This document shows, in pieces, positions 48,501 to 60,189 of a stretch of 64,000 bases of DNA (position 1 is its first letter; every line of letters begins with the position of its first letter). The notes below the pieces were generated by a model. That model had not been told where the DNA came from, did not search any database, and was given only the letters and a program-made list of their open reading frames with translations. The DNA comes from Prosopocoilus inquinatus (taxonomy: Eukaryota > Arthropoda > Insecta > Coleoptera > Lucanidae), in the NCBI GenBank assembly GCA_036172665.1, contig CM069875.1:20367806-20431805 (forward strand), given 5' to 3'. Both the position numbers and the translations under genes were made by a program.

Positions 48501-48930
48501 TAGTGAAAATCATTCTCATATTGTTTATTTTGCAGCGTTCTTTTTAATGCGAATCCAATTAAAGAGTTCGTGCATTTTTCTCGGTGTATTAGAAAATTTC
48601 CAATTACATAACACAAAATAGTACAAAACAAATAACTGGAAATAAAAAAAAACAGAAATTATTATGCCAAGACGCAGCTTACTGTGCGTCATCGCTCAAC
48701 CGGATGTTTGACTTTATACTGTGCGAAATATAGGGAATAACAGCTATGCTACTGTTTCATCTGTCACGCACAAGGTAGTCAATGCACACATAATAGTATG
48801 CCAAGATGCGAACAATTCGGTACAGTTTGTATAGTTACTTTTTCTAAAAAGAAAAAAACTATATCTATCTACATAATTCTATAAACTACAAAATAGTGCA
48901 ATTTTTGTAATTTGATTGTATCTAAATCTC
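42560..48930. other. Large intronic stretch with no gene seen
   Basis: Long AT-rich DNA. It includes a relative of the 19.1-kb fold-back near 46592-46670 (AACGTTGAGTGTT, TGTCCGGTT, TCCGATGAAATTT) and one tandem duplication listed separately. No splice-flanked exon with a C2-like frame was found. Confidence 0.4.
47455..47534. repeat. Exact 40-bp tandem duplication
   Basis: The unit beginning TTATTCTCAACAGCATATTT is present twice, identically, at 47455-47494 and 47495-47534. Identity suggests a very recent event or an assembly artefact. Confidence 0.9.
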
Positions 48931-48931
48931 G

Positions 48932-49099
48932 TAAGGTTGAAACACATTTGAAGTTTGAGTTCGCAGCTGGTCGCGATCTAGACTTAACGCGATCTTTCAT
49001 ATTTTGCCTTGTAAGATTATTATTTATTATTTAGCAAATCGCCTAAGTTCAGACTACGACCAGCTGCGACCACGAACTTCAAATATGTTTCAGCCTTTA
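48932..49099. repeat. Hairpin MITE, arms about 60 bp
   Basis: AAGGTTGAAACACATTTGAA and TCGCAGCTGGTCGCGAT at 48932-48992 are mirrored at 49036-49099. Confidence 0.8.
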
Positions 49100-49762
49100 T
49101 TGTTTGTGAGTTTTTTTTTATATCAATGTATACTCGTAAGTATTAACATTCATCATCACCGGTTGGTGTGATTGTCCTCAAACAGATTAATATTCTGATA
49201 TTGATTCAATGATATATTATTTAAACTTAGATAACATAATAAATTGTTAAACAGAGACAATTTTCATTCTTGTTTTTACCTATTTGTGTTCAAAGAAATG
49301 TCTGACCTAATTATGGAGTTTACTTTACTTTCGAAACGAAGGCCCATGTGACACCTTCCAAGATTTTACTATTTCTTGCGCAAAGTAACAGAGAAGTATC
49401 AATTAACTGCGATAGCCTATCATACTCGCTTTGTACAAGATCTTACATAGTGTCATATGAGCCTCGCGTGGTATCATACGGGCCTTGAATGGTGTCATGC
49501 TGACCTAAAAGTCAAAATCAAATGAACTTTCATAAAAAAAGAACAGAATATGTAATATGATGGGAATATATCGCTATAAACCGCTGAAAATAATTGAGCA
49601 CCACCCTCATCCCTCTTTCTATTTATGTGTATTTCCATTAATCGCTATGAACATAAATTCTAATTGAAACTTTTCGTGTTTCAGTGCGACAAAATAAAAC
49701 AGACGAACGGTCATAATACGTCAGCCAGCGGTTTAATTTTAGTTATACTTATTTAGGCTTAC

Positions 49763-49973
49763 CGAACAAATGGATCGCAGCTGTATACCGTTCCCACGGT
49801 TCTAGATGGGAGGTTTTTGGCTTTCAGAAGTGACACCAGCAGTTTTTCCGTTGATGGTTCGTAACGTAAAGAAAACCAAATCCTTCCAATATGACCTTCA
49901 GGCCACTGGATTTCGTCCAGATCCAAGGTACTCCTGTACAGCGATGGCTCTATGACGCCAAGACCATAACAAC
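49763..49973 (-). CDS. Synaptotagmin-like gene, C2A N-terminal exon
   Basis: Acceptor ATTACAG precedes 49973, and donor GTAAGC follows 49763. The exon reads CYGLGVIEPSLYRSTLDLDE, then EGHIGRIWFSLRYEPSTEKL, KAKNLPSRTVG and SCDPFVR, with a split codon at each end. GRIWFSLRYEPS..KLLVSLLKAKNL is a typical C2A beta-1/beta-2 region. The first-loop aspartate pair is partly replaced. The GHIGRI..SLRYEP start and the DERR exon that follows look closest to SYT15/SYT12-type synaptotagmins, from recall. Confidence 0.92.
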
Positions 49974-49979
49974 CTGTAA

Positions 49980-51050
49980 TAATAAGTATTGAACTAAACA
50001 ATCATTGTTTGCAGAGAACAGCAGCCTAACAGAAAGAAACGCTTTAATGACAAAAAGGGAAGCGCCGGCGAAAGAGGAAACAGTGATTCTGTTTAAGCAA
50101 AAAATTCTAGTGAAAGAATAGCTATCGCGAAAATGTTAACTTTATTTCTCCTTCCTGACTAATTACTGTTATTGAGTTTGTGTTAATTCTTTAAATAAAA
50201 TTGCCACCTCAGATCTACTTCGATTTATTGTTAATGTTTAACATAACATAAACAACGACGCATTATTTTACTTTCAGAAAATGTTTCTGAAACATTATAA
50301 TATCATATGAGTTGAACATTTAGTTCAAATATTAATAAGGAAACTCTTCAAAATCTGAGAATATACTGTTTGGAAATAACAAAATTCATTTTTAAAGGTT
50401 ACGTCCTCGTTATTTTAAGTGCAGTTCATTCACAAACCGACTTTCGCCGAGTTTTTACAAGTTGCAACCAAGTATTAACACTTTCTCTGTTTCTGTTATC
50501 TTTCCGTAGTTTTAAAATAGCTTTACGTAACAACTTTCTGCGGTTACCACTTCCTCAAATAGTTTAAATTGTTTTTAAATAATTGAAAGTAAGCATTCGT
50601 TGTATCAAAAGTTTGCTTTCAATTTCAAATACGGTTCTACCTATTATAAATCCAATCACTCTTTCAAAAGATCTTGTGAATTTATTACAATAATAATTAC
50701 ATAATCAATATTAATCATATCATATATTCTAAGGAATGTTTTCCTTTTTAATTCTGGCATCCATAAGGATGTGACTAGCTCGCGGTCCATTTAAAATGTA
50801 AAGAAACAAAAACATTCACGGCACTCTGGGCACCAAATTAAAAAAAAGCACTTCATACAATTTCATTTATTTATATAATGTTGATGTTTTAAGATTTTTT
50901 CTAATATTAAAAATTCAATTAATAAATTACTTTAACTTAAACAAAAAAATTAAAAAGAATAGGACTTTCTAATTTAAATAAATCGATCTATACACATATA
51001 GAAATTTAAATGTCAATTTTAAATCACAGCACGCTCGGATAAGTAATACT
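49980..51050. other. Intron
   Basis: No structured element recognised between the linker exon and the first C2A exon. Confidence 0.45.
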
Positions 51051-51053
51051 TAC

Positions 51054-51196
51054 TGAAGGAATTAGATCGTTGATTATGCGGAGTTGGAAGAAGCAAGGAT
51101 TCCGTTTCCAAGTCGGAGTCGTCCTGATCCGGTTCATTTAAATCTCCAAGGGATGTGCTTCTTAGCGGCGGAAGACTAAAATGGATTTCTTTCGTC
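51054..51196 (-). CDS. Synaptotagmin-like gene, cytoplasmic linker exon
   Basis: Acceptor ACCGTAG precedes 51196 and donor GTAAGT follows 51054. In phase with its neighbours it reads TKEIHFSLPPLRSTSLGDLN then acidic EPDQDDSDLETESLLLP and HNQRSNSF. It is the Ser/acid-rich linker between the membrane anchor and C2A; SLGDLN and SNSF offer phosphorylation-type sites. Confidence 0.85.
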
Positions 51197-51677
51197 CTAC
51201 GGTAAAACACCTTTATTATTAAATCCTGCGAATCGCTTGTCAAAAATCTTTAACCGGCTTCTGGCGTAACACGGAATTCGCGCTAACTCCACGTCTTGAC
51301 GAATTAATTAAGGAGAAGCATCCTGAGATTTGAAATTTCTCGTCTATTAAAAAATTCTTTTTGAAAGCTTGTACTGTACCGTTATATTGCATTAATCACA
51401 GAATGTAAATAAATTAATGTAAATAAATGCACATAAATGCAGTTGCACACAGTTCTCTTTTATCTGCTTAATTAGTTAGTTGCACAGTTCTATAAAGCCT
51501 AGCTGTATAAACTAATTTAAATGTTTGTAATTTGCTTTGATTAAAAGTATGTGTGTAAATGCACTTGCAATCTCGAGAGAGCTCTTTAGATTTTGCAAAT
51601 TAGTAAAACGTAATTTTCAACCATATAATTTTTATACGAACTTTGCATACCACACAACTCAATTTTAACTGTAGATA

Positions 51678-52674
51678 CAGGCTGATTCATAATAAGTAGC
51701 CGACCCATTAGAGGGTATTTACTAAGGTCTTGCAAGACCCATTGCAAGAAAGAAATTTATCAGAGACATTTCAAAAATCAAAGTCTTTTGCGCTTCTAAG
51801 GGAAACTGTTTCAATAGCACCGATGACTATTGGAATGCGATGCGTAATGTGTTTTTAAAATCTAACTGTTTATGTTTTAGAAACTGTATCACTGTGTCAA
51901 CAGAAAGTAAATGTTATGTGATGTAACTTACGATTTTTGTAACACATTTTCGGTGTAACATTCTTGTTATGCGGTTATTCACCTGCCATACACAATGCGT
52001 TTTAGGGCTAGCTTATTCGGCCAAATTGAACTTATTATTTAATTTATTAAAACTGCAACTACTTCTGGATACACGTTTTGACTCGCGTACTATCTGGAGT
52101 ATTCATAAATTGAATTTTTCATTTGTACTCTTTGATTAAACATGATTTGCTTCACTTTAATTCGATTAATTATCTCGCATATGAAGCAGTTGCAAATACG
52201 TAAAACACTGTGGTAATACATACGTTCAATTAAAAAATCCTAAAGGGCCGCATTAAAAGCACATCATTCAATTCTTCATAGGGCAAGTAATCTTAAAACG
52301 CGAATCTCACTAAATTTCTATGAATTGATATGCACGATGACACGAACACGATTCCACTTACAAAATTATTATTGTATCCCTATTTACATCATAAAAATAT
52401 TAAGTTCATTGTTCGCAATATGCAATTTTTCCTCAGAGAGTCGTAAACAAATCATTTCACGGTTTCACTTCAAGGTTAAATGTTTTTTCCTCGTAATTCT
52501 GTTGTTGTTGTGATACATTGAGCTATTCCAGTGACCACCAACAAGTATACATGTGAATCCATTTTATTTCAAAAACTACACAAATTAGACCCCACCATGG
52601 CTTCAGTTACTTGCTTTGTTTCTTCAAGGACTATCTGTGATTAACGCGTCGGGCACTTAGTCTGAATCATCCTG
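51678..52674. mobile_element. ~1-kb TIR element with CAGG ends and TA duplication
   Basis: The ends CAGGCTGATTCATAATAAGT (left) and, inverted, CAGGATGATTCAGACTAAGT (right) match over about 28 bp through CCGAC. TA lies outside both. Same family as 58421-58800 and the end at 20515-20563. No transposase frame seen. Confidence 0.8.
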
Positions 52675-52679
52675 TATAT

Positions 52680-54155
52680 TTCTACAATTTCTAGAATAAA
52701 CGATCACTACTGAGAAATAAAATGACCTACTCAAATAGCCTCAAAAAAGGTCATGTAAAATGTAAGCAAATACAAGTTCAAATTCTACTTAAACGTTGCG
52801 TAATGTATTTAATACGAGTCTATTTTTCGTGAATGTAACAAAAACTATGTAGGTTTATTTACTTTACCGCTTTTGAAAATAAAATTTTTATTTATTGAAT
52901 ACTAAGGAATAGTTTCTATCGATTTTACAGAAAGAAAACGCAATCTAAACTAAATCTTGCCTCAGAAATAAAACGACTCGTAATCAATAAAAATTATGGC
53001 TCGTTACAGGCAAGGTAAGGTTACATTATACAAAGAAACCGTATGAAATTCCACCTGGAGCACGACATTTTGTCTCTGAAAGGCAACCTAATGTTTCATT
53101 CTTGCAGATCCACATTCGTAATATCAAGTATCGAGTAATTTATTTCAGAGCACGTGAAGTATATTACACGTGCGGCTGTATCTTACGAACTTTCTGTTTT
53201 CAGGGAAACCTGAAATGCAAACGCAGATGTTGTGTTGTCCTGTTGAGGGACTAAAATTTACACTTAGACAAGTCCCACTTAATTCACTAATTTGCATGTA
53301 AATCCGATTCTATAAATAGTTGAGTTGAATTGAAGAAAGTAATTAAACGGCGTAAAAATATATTTTCAGTAAATTGATTCTGAATATGAAAAGCAAGCGA
53401 AAACTTGTTTTGTCAGACCAATTACTTTTACTTAATTAAAATATGTTTTTGCAACTAAATTGTTCTCTTATATTACTTGACTTTGTAAGAATTATTACAA
53501 AAAAGTGACATAAATTTTTGTTTTGCAATTTTTGACATTGATAAATGCTTTTTAAAGTTTGCTAATTCTCCTTTATTTTAGGAAAATATTTTGACAGTCT
53601 TCTACATTCAATATATTATAATTTGCACTTTTTGAAATTTCCTGATCGTTCTCTTTCTGAAAATGTAAAGGTTTAATATTTTATAATGCCTAGTTAACAA
53701 GTTGTGACCACTTTTGTTTAAAAATTTAAATAACTTTAACGTCTTCTCTAACGTTAGAAGTTATTTGCAAATAAATTTTGTGACTACAGAAAATGAACGA
53801 AATTAAAATTGATTCAGGACTTTTTTACTTAAAATATAATACTTAAATACTTCACTAATATATCAAGTTCTATTGCCGGCGCTGATGAAATTAATACTTT
53901 AACATCATCTTCGAATTATTTCTTTGCACTTGATTTGAATTTGGTAAATTATTATAGCACTAACATTAAGCAGTCGGTCATAGCGTTTTTGCAATTTTCT
54001 AAAACAAGTGAAAGCGAATAGTTAAGAGGACTTATTAACATGAAATCTGGGGCTGTTGGTATTGGTTTGAAAATGATTGACTTCTGTAGTCCGTTCTTTC
54101 TCTCATATCTGTCGCATGTTATAAATTAGTACATTACATTCAAAGTATTCCCGAA
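52680..54155. other. Intronic DNA
   Basis: Nothing identified. Confidence 0.4.
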
Positions 54156-54159
54156 CTGC

Positions 54160-54423
54160 TGGGTAAAATACAGTTTGGTTTCTGTAGCAACAAGTGTGTT
54201 TATACTGTGTGTCAATTACCTACCAAATGACACCAAACTAAACCTAGGTAGCCATTTAAAAAATATTCAAAATGACTGCCTCTAACAAACACCAGTCACA
54301 CAAAACAAATGAAACTCGTGTCAAAATATGGGTATTTGTGTATAATTCACCACTAAACGTCAAATTTAAATATCAAACCGTTTCTACATAATCCCATTTA
54401 GTGCAATATTTTTACGCACCCTG
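54160..54423. mobile_element. MITE copy related to 59951-60185
   Basis: The right end ATCCCATTTAGTGCAATATT then ACGCACCCTG matches the other copy, as do the internal ACCAAACTAAAC and GCCATTTAAAAAA blocks. The left end is degraded (GGGTAAAATAC at about 54160). Confidence 0.7.
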
Positions 54424-54440
54424 TATATATATTAGCAGAG

Positions 54441-55645
54441 CGCGCCTCAAGGCTGGATTTTAGGTGCAATATTATACACTATTTATTCCTGTTTGCCTCA
54501 CGCTCTTCATTATTGCAAGTATCATTTATATGCTGACGATACGGTTACAAATTTATTATTCTTTTCTTTATAAACATTCAAATGAAGCTTTAACTCAAAT
54601 AAATGCGAATCTTTAAAATTTACTATAGACATCGGAATCACATTTTCTTAAAAATAAATCCGAATCTAATGTTTTTGGAAAGAAATATAAATGATGATCT
54701 GAATATAAAAATTGGGAGTAGTTCGTTGCTGTATTAAAAACAATTCGTTCAAACAACAACGTTCTTGTAGTAATGTTGGATAATGAGTTCAGATTCACTG
54801 GTCACTTAACTTTTATTCTCCGAGAAGCCTATGGAGCATTAAGAGAGACCTTGGAAAGAAGAAATAATAGCAAATTTGCAATTCAAACAAAAAATGCACC
54901 AAATTATGCGCTAATGCCCTAAAAAATTAAAATATGCATTTATTTATAAAAACGCTCAAAATATGCATTTCATATGCACAATGCATAATTATGGTAAGCT
55001 TACTAAATAGTCTTGTCATTTTCTAAGTTTACAGAACTCGTCTGGGGTTTACTAATGGCATAAGAAAATTGCAGAAATTGTCTTACACTTTAACATGGAC
55101 CAATTGCTTAAATAAGTCACAGAAAAGATCTTTGCATTGGCATAAAACTATAAGATTCAATACACTACCATATTTATGCTTAAGAATAAAATTTAGAACT
55201 GACGTCCCTAACATTAATACCAGACCCAAAAATCACAACACAATGCTGAGCTTTTTAAAAGATCATTTTCATAATCGGCAACTGTTGAATGTTGTATTAT
55301 TTGATTGGACATCGGTTTCATTAAGGTCGTCTAAACTTAACGAATTTTCTAATTGGGGATAAGGCAATCTAATCAGTTACATTTTAGTCGCTCTTAGGGT
55401 TTTTTTTATAATGGTGCACACTTATTCTCAATTATTTATCAAAATTTTAGGATTCTCTTTTCTCTCTTTTTTGTGTTTGTTTTCTTTTTGAAGGGATACA
55501 AGGAGGAAAAGACAACTCAGTGGGTTAGTCTGTTTGTATTCTTTTTGGCAAAAGAGAAAGGATAATATGTAACTAACATGTTACATACATCTATGTATAC
55601 AAATTTATCTTTGTTTGCCAATAAAATGTTATTATTATTATTATT
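54441..55645 (+). mobile_element. LINE fragment with YADD reverse transcriptase (C)
   Basis: Broken plus-strand frames read APQGWILGAILYTIY, then YHLYADDTV (catalytic box), FTGHLTFILREAYGAL and a C-terminal part at 55069-55362 (LPYLCLRIKFRTDVPNI). The 3' end is CCAATAAAATG followed by a TTA-repeat tail at about 55628-55645. It is 5'-truncated next to the MITE. Confidence 0.82.
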
Positions 55646-55649
55646 TCGC

Positions 55650-56800
55650 ACGTTTTCAAATTATTGTTAATTATACAGAGTCCTCTAAACATATTATTAT
55701 TGACTTCGACTTAATTTATTTAACGAGATTTTTTTATGGAATTCTTTACAACACAAATAATTTGTTTAGTAATTACAGTGCAGAATAATCGAAATAAAAG
55801 TTATTTTGAATTTCTTTGACAGAAAATATTATCTCTTTGAAGAAACACAATCAATTTTTTTATTATAAGCTGATTAGAGGATAATTTTAAGAACTTCTAT
55901 CTCCTTTTTACTTTCGTGCAATATCTTTGCGGTTTGCAGTCACAAATCACGTTGTGGTCTTGACTTAGATTGATTCAACGGTATACAATAAAAAATGAAC
56001 CTGTGGAAGCGATCTTTCTACTAAATGGAACACAAATATGTAGTGCTTGGCGTTTTTGGTGTCTTTAGAATTTTCAACGATCAGTATAAAATAAAATAGT
56101 CGATTTAGAATTAGCATAATATCTAGTTAAATAGTACAAGTTAAAACATAAACTAGAAAATTAAATTTCCACTTTGCACTTCTTAGGACTTGAAAGCTTG
56201 TTTTTAATGTGCAATTAAAAAAGCAATAATCCACGGTTATGGGGTTAAAACCTTCATTTGTATGCAACCTTGCTCACAAGAGCTAGAAATATTAAAAAGA
56301 ATCACGTCATTCTATTTTGCTGTGCACGCAGCAGTTTGTCGGGGGTTTCAGTAAATAAAGAGAGAAAAAAAAAACAAATTAATTATTAAATTCAATTCTG
56401 TTATTATGTACACCGACTTCTTTTAATATGCTGTTATCAAATGTTATCATGAAAGTTTACTGTATATCGAATATCGACTTACTATTTAATCAAATAATAC
56501 AATAGGACAATTGATTCATTTAAGCTAATTATTGTGTGTAAATGTGAGTAATCAAACTCAACATCGATTTTCTTCTGTGCACAAGAAATTTAGAAAGTCC
56601 ATTAGGCTGAACTATACTTTAAACACAATAAACGTTTTTCTAAGTTAAATCCGAAAACTTTGTTTTCAGACTGTACAATTAAAAAGTTATATGAAATACA
56701 CTGACGCTGATGGGAAAGCTTCGTGCAATCTATATTAGTCTCACCCTTTTAAAAATTTATAACGGGTTTGTAATAACGAAGTTGTCTCATTATGGGACTT
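55650..56800. other. Intron
   Basis: Nothing identified. Confidence 0.4.
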
Positions 56801-56802
56801 AC

Positions 56803-56968
56803 AGGAATTGGGGAACATTTCCTTGCTGCGAGGGGTAGACAAGGATGCTGGCCGCCTGCGGCTTCTCTTCTTCATGTTTGCTTCGTTTCTTCAACGCGTA
56901 CATTATAATCACAAGGATAAGGACTAAAATAAGTCCCACGGCTGCACTGATTGCAGGGTACAGGAAAT
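56803..56968 (-). CDS. Synaptotagmin-like gene, transmembrane exon
   Basis: Acceptor CTATTTAG precedes 56968 and donor GTAAGT follows 56803. The exon encodes DFLYPAISAAVGLILVLILV and IIMYALKKRSKHEEEKP, a single membrane helix followed by a basic stop-transfer patch, then QAASILVYPSQQGNVPQF. Phase matches the N-terminal exon (split Asp codon) and the linker exon (split Leu codon). This gives the type I, N-outside anchor of a synaptotagmin. Confidence 0.88.
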
Positions 56969-57032
56969 CTAAATAGGATGATAAGAATGATTGGATATTT
57001 GATATTTAATTAGTAATTAAAGCGTCGCTCAC

Positions 57033-57216
57033 CCTTATCATTTTCTGGATTTTCAGCAGTTTGCTGAAACACAATTGTTTCGGGTATTGAAGAAGATATA
57101 GGCGAAGTAGAAACTTCATGTGGAGAAACAGACGATTTAATATTGTCTAAAGTTTCTAACTTGTATCTCCGTTGAAGTTCGTTGATCAATTCTCTCTTCA
57201 AGTATTTATTGTCCAT
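57033..57216 (-). CDS. Synaptotagmin-like gene, start exon
   Basis: ATG 57216 opens a frame MDNKYLKRELINELQRRYKL..., Ser/Pro-rich, ending ENPENDK with a split Asp codon at donor GTGAGC (57032-57031). There is no signal peptide, as is usual for synaptotagmins, whose single helix acts as anchor. The exon extends upstream as 5' UTR to acceptor TTTCAG at 57258; the transcription start exon was not found. The 5' UTR holds the start-stop triplet pair ATGTAA. Confidence 0.8.
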
Positions 57217-57257
57217 GTTTAGTAATTCTTTTGACGATGTTCCTTACATTTTGATAC
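57217..57257 (-). promoter_or_regulatory. 5' UTR piece with a minimal start-stop uORF
   Basis: Between the acceptor TTTCAG and the start codon lies AAAATGTAAGG, an ATG followed directly by TAA at about 57249-57244. Start-stop elements stall ribosomes and can repress the main frame. The exon boundary is inferred from the splice signal. Confidence 0.55.
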
Positions 57258-57565
57258 CTGAAACAATTTCATAGACTTAGACATAGAAAATAACGTGGAA
57301 AATTAACGAGGTTTCTTTTAAATAACAAGAATACTTTCTGTACATGTATACAGATTTGGTAAATGTTTAACTGAACATCCTGAAACATCATGCAACTAGG
57401 AACGCACTACAAACATGAAAGAAGAAACATGACTAGTCACGCCCACGAGTGTGGGCAGCGAATGCCATTCGGGTCGCCCGCCAGGCACGAGCGCTTACGA
57501 TATGAGTCCAAGAGCGCCTACGTTTAAAAGCCAACTGACCAATGCTGTATGTAATTGTATACACC

Positions 57566-57804
57566 ACGGGTCATTTCAAAATTTTAGTTATGAAAAGCAT
57601 ACGATAAGTAGAAACGAGAAATATTAAAGTTGGAGAGAGATAGTATTACGCACTGTTGGTCCTGCTTTTACTCTCAACGCTCATTCCTCCGCAGTCATCT
57701 TACGATACATGCGCTTAGCGTTCGCCGCCTCCAGTTTCACAGCAATTCACTCACTCTCGTGCACTGCGATTTCATTGACTCAAATTTTGAAATTTTGTGA
57801 CCCG
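57566..57804. mobile_element. ~240-bp MITE with ACGGGTCA ends
   Basis: The left end ACGGGTCATTTCAAAATTTT faces an inverted right end AAATTTTGTGACCCGT. The interior is non-coding and contains a GC-richer core. Confidence 0.7.
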
Positions 57805-58418
57805 TATACTGTTTCTCTTTTTCATTTAGATCTACTTCCGTATACTTTAAAATTCACATGAATGTCATGAATTTTAGAAATTACATGAGAGAACATAGGA
57901 AGAGAGGTATTGAACGATTAGAGAGTACGATGAAAGAAAGATTATTTAAATCCTACAACAAATTACCGAGCTCAGATTTAAGTTGTTTACACAATAATAG
58001 CCCAAAGGCTTATGCCTCCAAAAACATTTGCGTAACACGAAGCTATGTAAAGTTGTGTAATTATTAACAATTTACAGCTGACATTTTAAATCGTTTAAAA
58101 TATAAATTAAGGGCCATATTAGGTACGGTCTGTTGTATGCCTTTAAGTAATTATTAAAACTATTTTCAAGCAGATGTGAATAACTATTGGAAAACAAATA
58201 ATGCCAAAGCTTAAGAAAACTAGTTTTGCTTAGTTTTAAGACAAAAATATGGCGTTTTGTGCTGTTCGTGGTTATTGTAGAAGGAAAGGAGAAGACAGTA
58301 AGTAATTAACGGGAATATCATTTCATAAGTAACTAACAAAGTAGATGGACTACACTCGAGGAAGATTTTCATTCTTATTTTCGGAATTTTCGTAAATTCT
58401 TAAAATACTAGTATGTGT
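57805..58418. other. Intergenic DNA
   Basis: A 69-codon frame (57858-58067) has no recognised feature and is probably chance. Confidence 0.35.
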
Positions 58419-58420
58419 AT

Positions 58421-58800
58421 ACTAGGTGATTCAAATAAGTGTCAGACCCGTTAACCACACTAGAAAACAAAACAAGAAGTTTTTATGCACATACGGTCTA
58501 GTATGCATAGTTTTTAAGATAAAAAACATTGAAGATTCAGATTGGTTGATTGACACTACAACAGCTGTATTGAATCACAAGAGCTAGCGTTTACCTTTAC
58601 ATCAAAATTTAAAACTTTTTGTTTAAGGCTTTCTGCGGAAAATCGAACATGCATATGAAATGATTCATAATTTCCATTTTGAACTAAAATGAGGTGATTA
58701 TTGGAATGCCTCTGATAAATCTATTTCCTACACAATCGTACTTGAATGACCCTAGTAAATATGCTCCTAACGGATCGGATACTTATTCTGAATCACCCTG
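58421..58800. mobile_element. 380-bp MITE with TA duplication (family of 51678)
   Basis: The left end CTAGGTGATTCAAATAAGTG and inverted right end CAGGGTGATTCAGAATAAGT match over about 30 bp through GACCCGTTA. TA is duplicated (58419-58420 and 58801-58802). Confidence 0.85.
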
Positions 58801-59950
58801 TATAATATGTTTTATATTTTTCATCAAGTTTCTGAAGTAATAGTTTCTGGAGTAAAATTCATGAAATGAATACTGAAAAAGTTATTGTTTATAACAGTTT
58901 TTGCTTGCCCTAAACCCTAAGAACTTGTTAAATTCCCAGAGTCTTTCTGTTGAATAGTTTTGCACATAGAGAACTGCGGAGATACTTTCTATTCGAGGGA
59001 AAAGGGAACGCATGTTCCTAAATGACATCATGATTTATTTGTTACTTGTCAACTTATATTTGAGTTAATACATATCAAGCTACTTTATGTTTTAATGCAG
59101 CTATTAGTCGCTTTACCTCTGAGCGTTATACTTCAAGCGCAATTAATTGAGTTTTAAATTTTAAGTGAATTTAAACGATTTTTATTCGAATTAGTTTAAT
59201 TATTGACAATAAATTGACATTTATAACAAATTTCTCTGCTTAATAGCATAGTCAAGTATATGCAACCAATTCTACTTCACTCTCATGACGTTTTCAATAT
59301 GGAATCGTATGTGCTAACCGTTTGATAAACAGACTTTGATAAATTCCAGTTTATAACCAAAAACAATTGAAAATTCACTTTGGACTTTTGCTAAATATGC
59401 CGGAGTTTATAATTTTTTTAGTATCTAGAATAACGACAGCTGCTAATGTCCATTGTGAATTGAAATGTTTGGTCTCAAGATAAAAGAACTATAAAAGAAT
59501 ATTTAAATTAAAAAAAAATTCTATACTTATTTATAAACAGAATAATTAAATGTTGCCAATACTCCTTGAACCAAATCGAAAGTAATAGTAACACTAACAT
59601 AACAGTATTGAGCGTTTTGACCTACATACATAAGTACGGGGTTTTATTTTACTGAAAGGTTGCTTTATTGAATTGGTGTTTTTAGGTTTTGAATTTACTT
59701 TTGAATGTAATGTATGTATTTCCTATCATTTGTATGGGTTGTTTGGATATTATTTGAAATGTACCATCGGATACAAAGAAAAGTAAACGATCTTTCTCGC
59801 TATTGTACGTCTGACTTTGATTTGCCAGTACAAATTAAAAGATTCCACATGATCGTTTCAGCAAATTCCCTTAAGCAAAACTAAAATAGATAACCCAAGA
59901 GCTCCCTCATGACATTTTGATTGTCAGAGATGACTAAAATACATAATATA

Positions 59951-60185
59951 GGGTGCGTAAAAAGTATTGTACCAAATGGGATTACGTTGAAATAGTTTGA
60001 CATTTAGATTTGACGTTTGGTATTTCTAAGTCAATTATCTGCTAAAGGATACCAAACTAAACTCGGGTTGCCATTTAAAAAAATCAAGATGGCTGCCTCT
60101 GACAAACACCAGAATTTATGTATAATTTAACCCCACCACGTAACCTACGTAATCCCGTTTAGTGCAATACTTTTTACGCAGCCTG
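59951..60185. mobile_element. 235-bp MITE with GGGTGCGTAAAAA ends
   Basis: The left end GGGTGCGTAAAAAGTATTG and inverted right end CAGGCTGCGTAAAAAGTATT, then AATGGGATTACG/AACGGGATTACG, are complementary over about 38 bp. TA flanks the left end. A second copy is at 54160-54423. Confidence 0.82.
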
Positions 60186-60189
60186 TATA

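Noticed and set aside
55628..55645. Microsatellite (TTA)n
   Set aside because: Explained as the 3' tail of a LINE, not an independent repeat.
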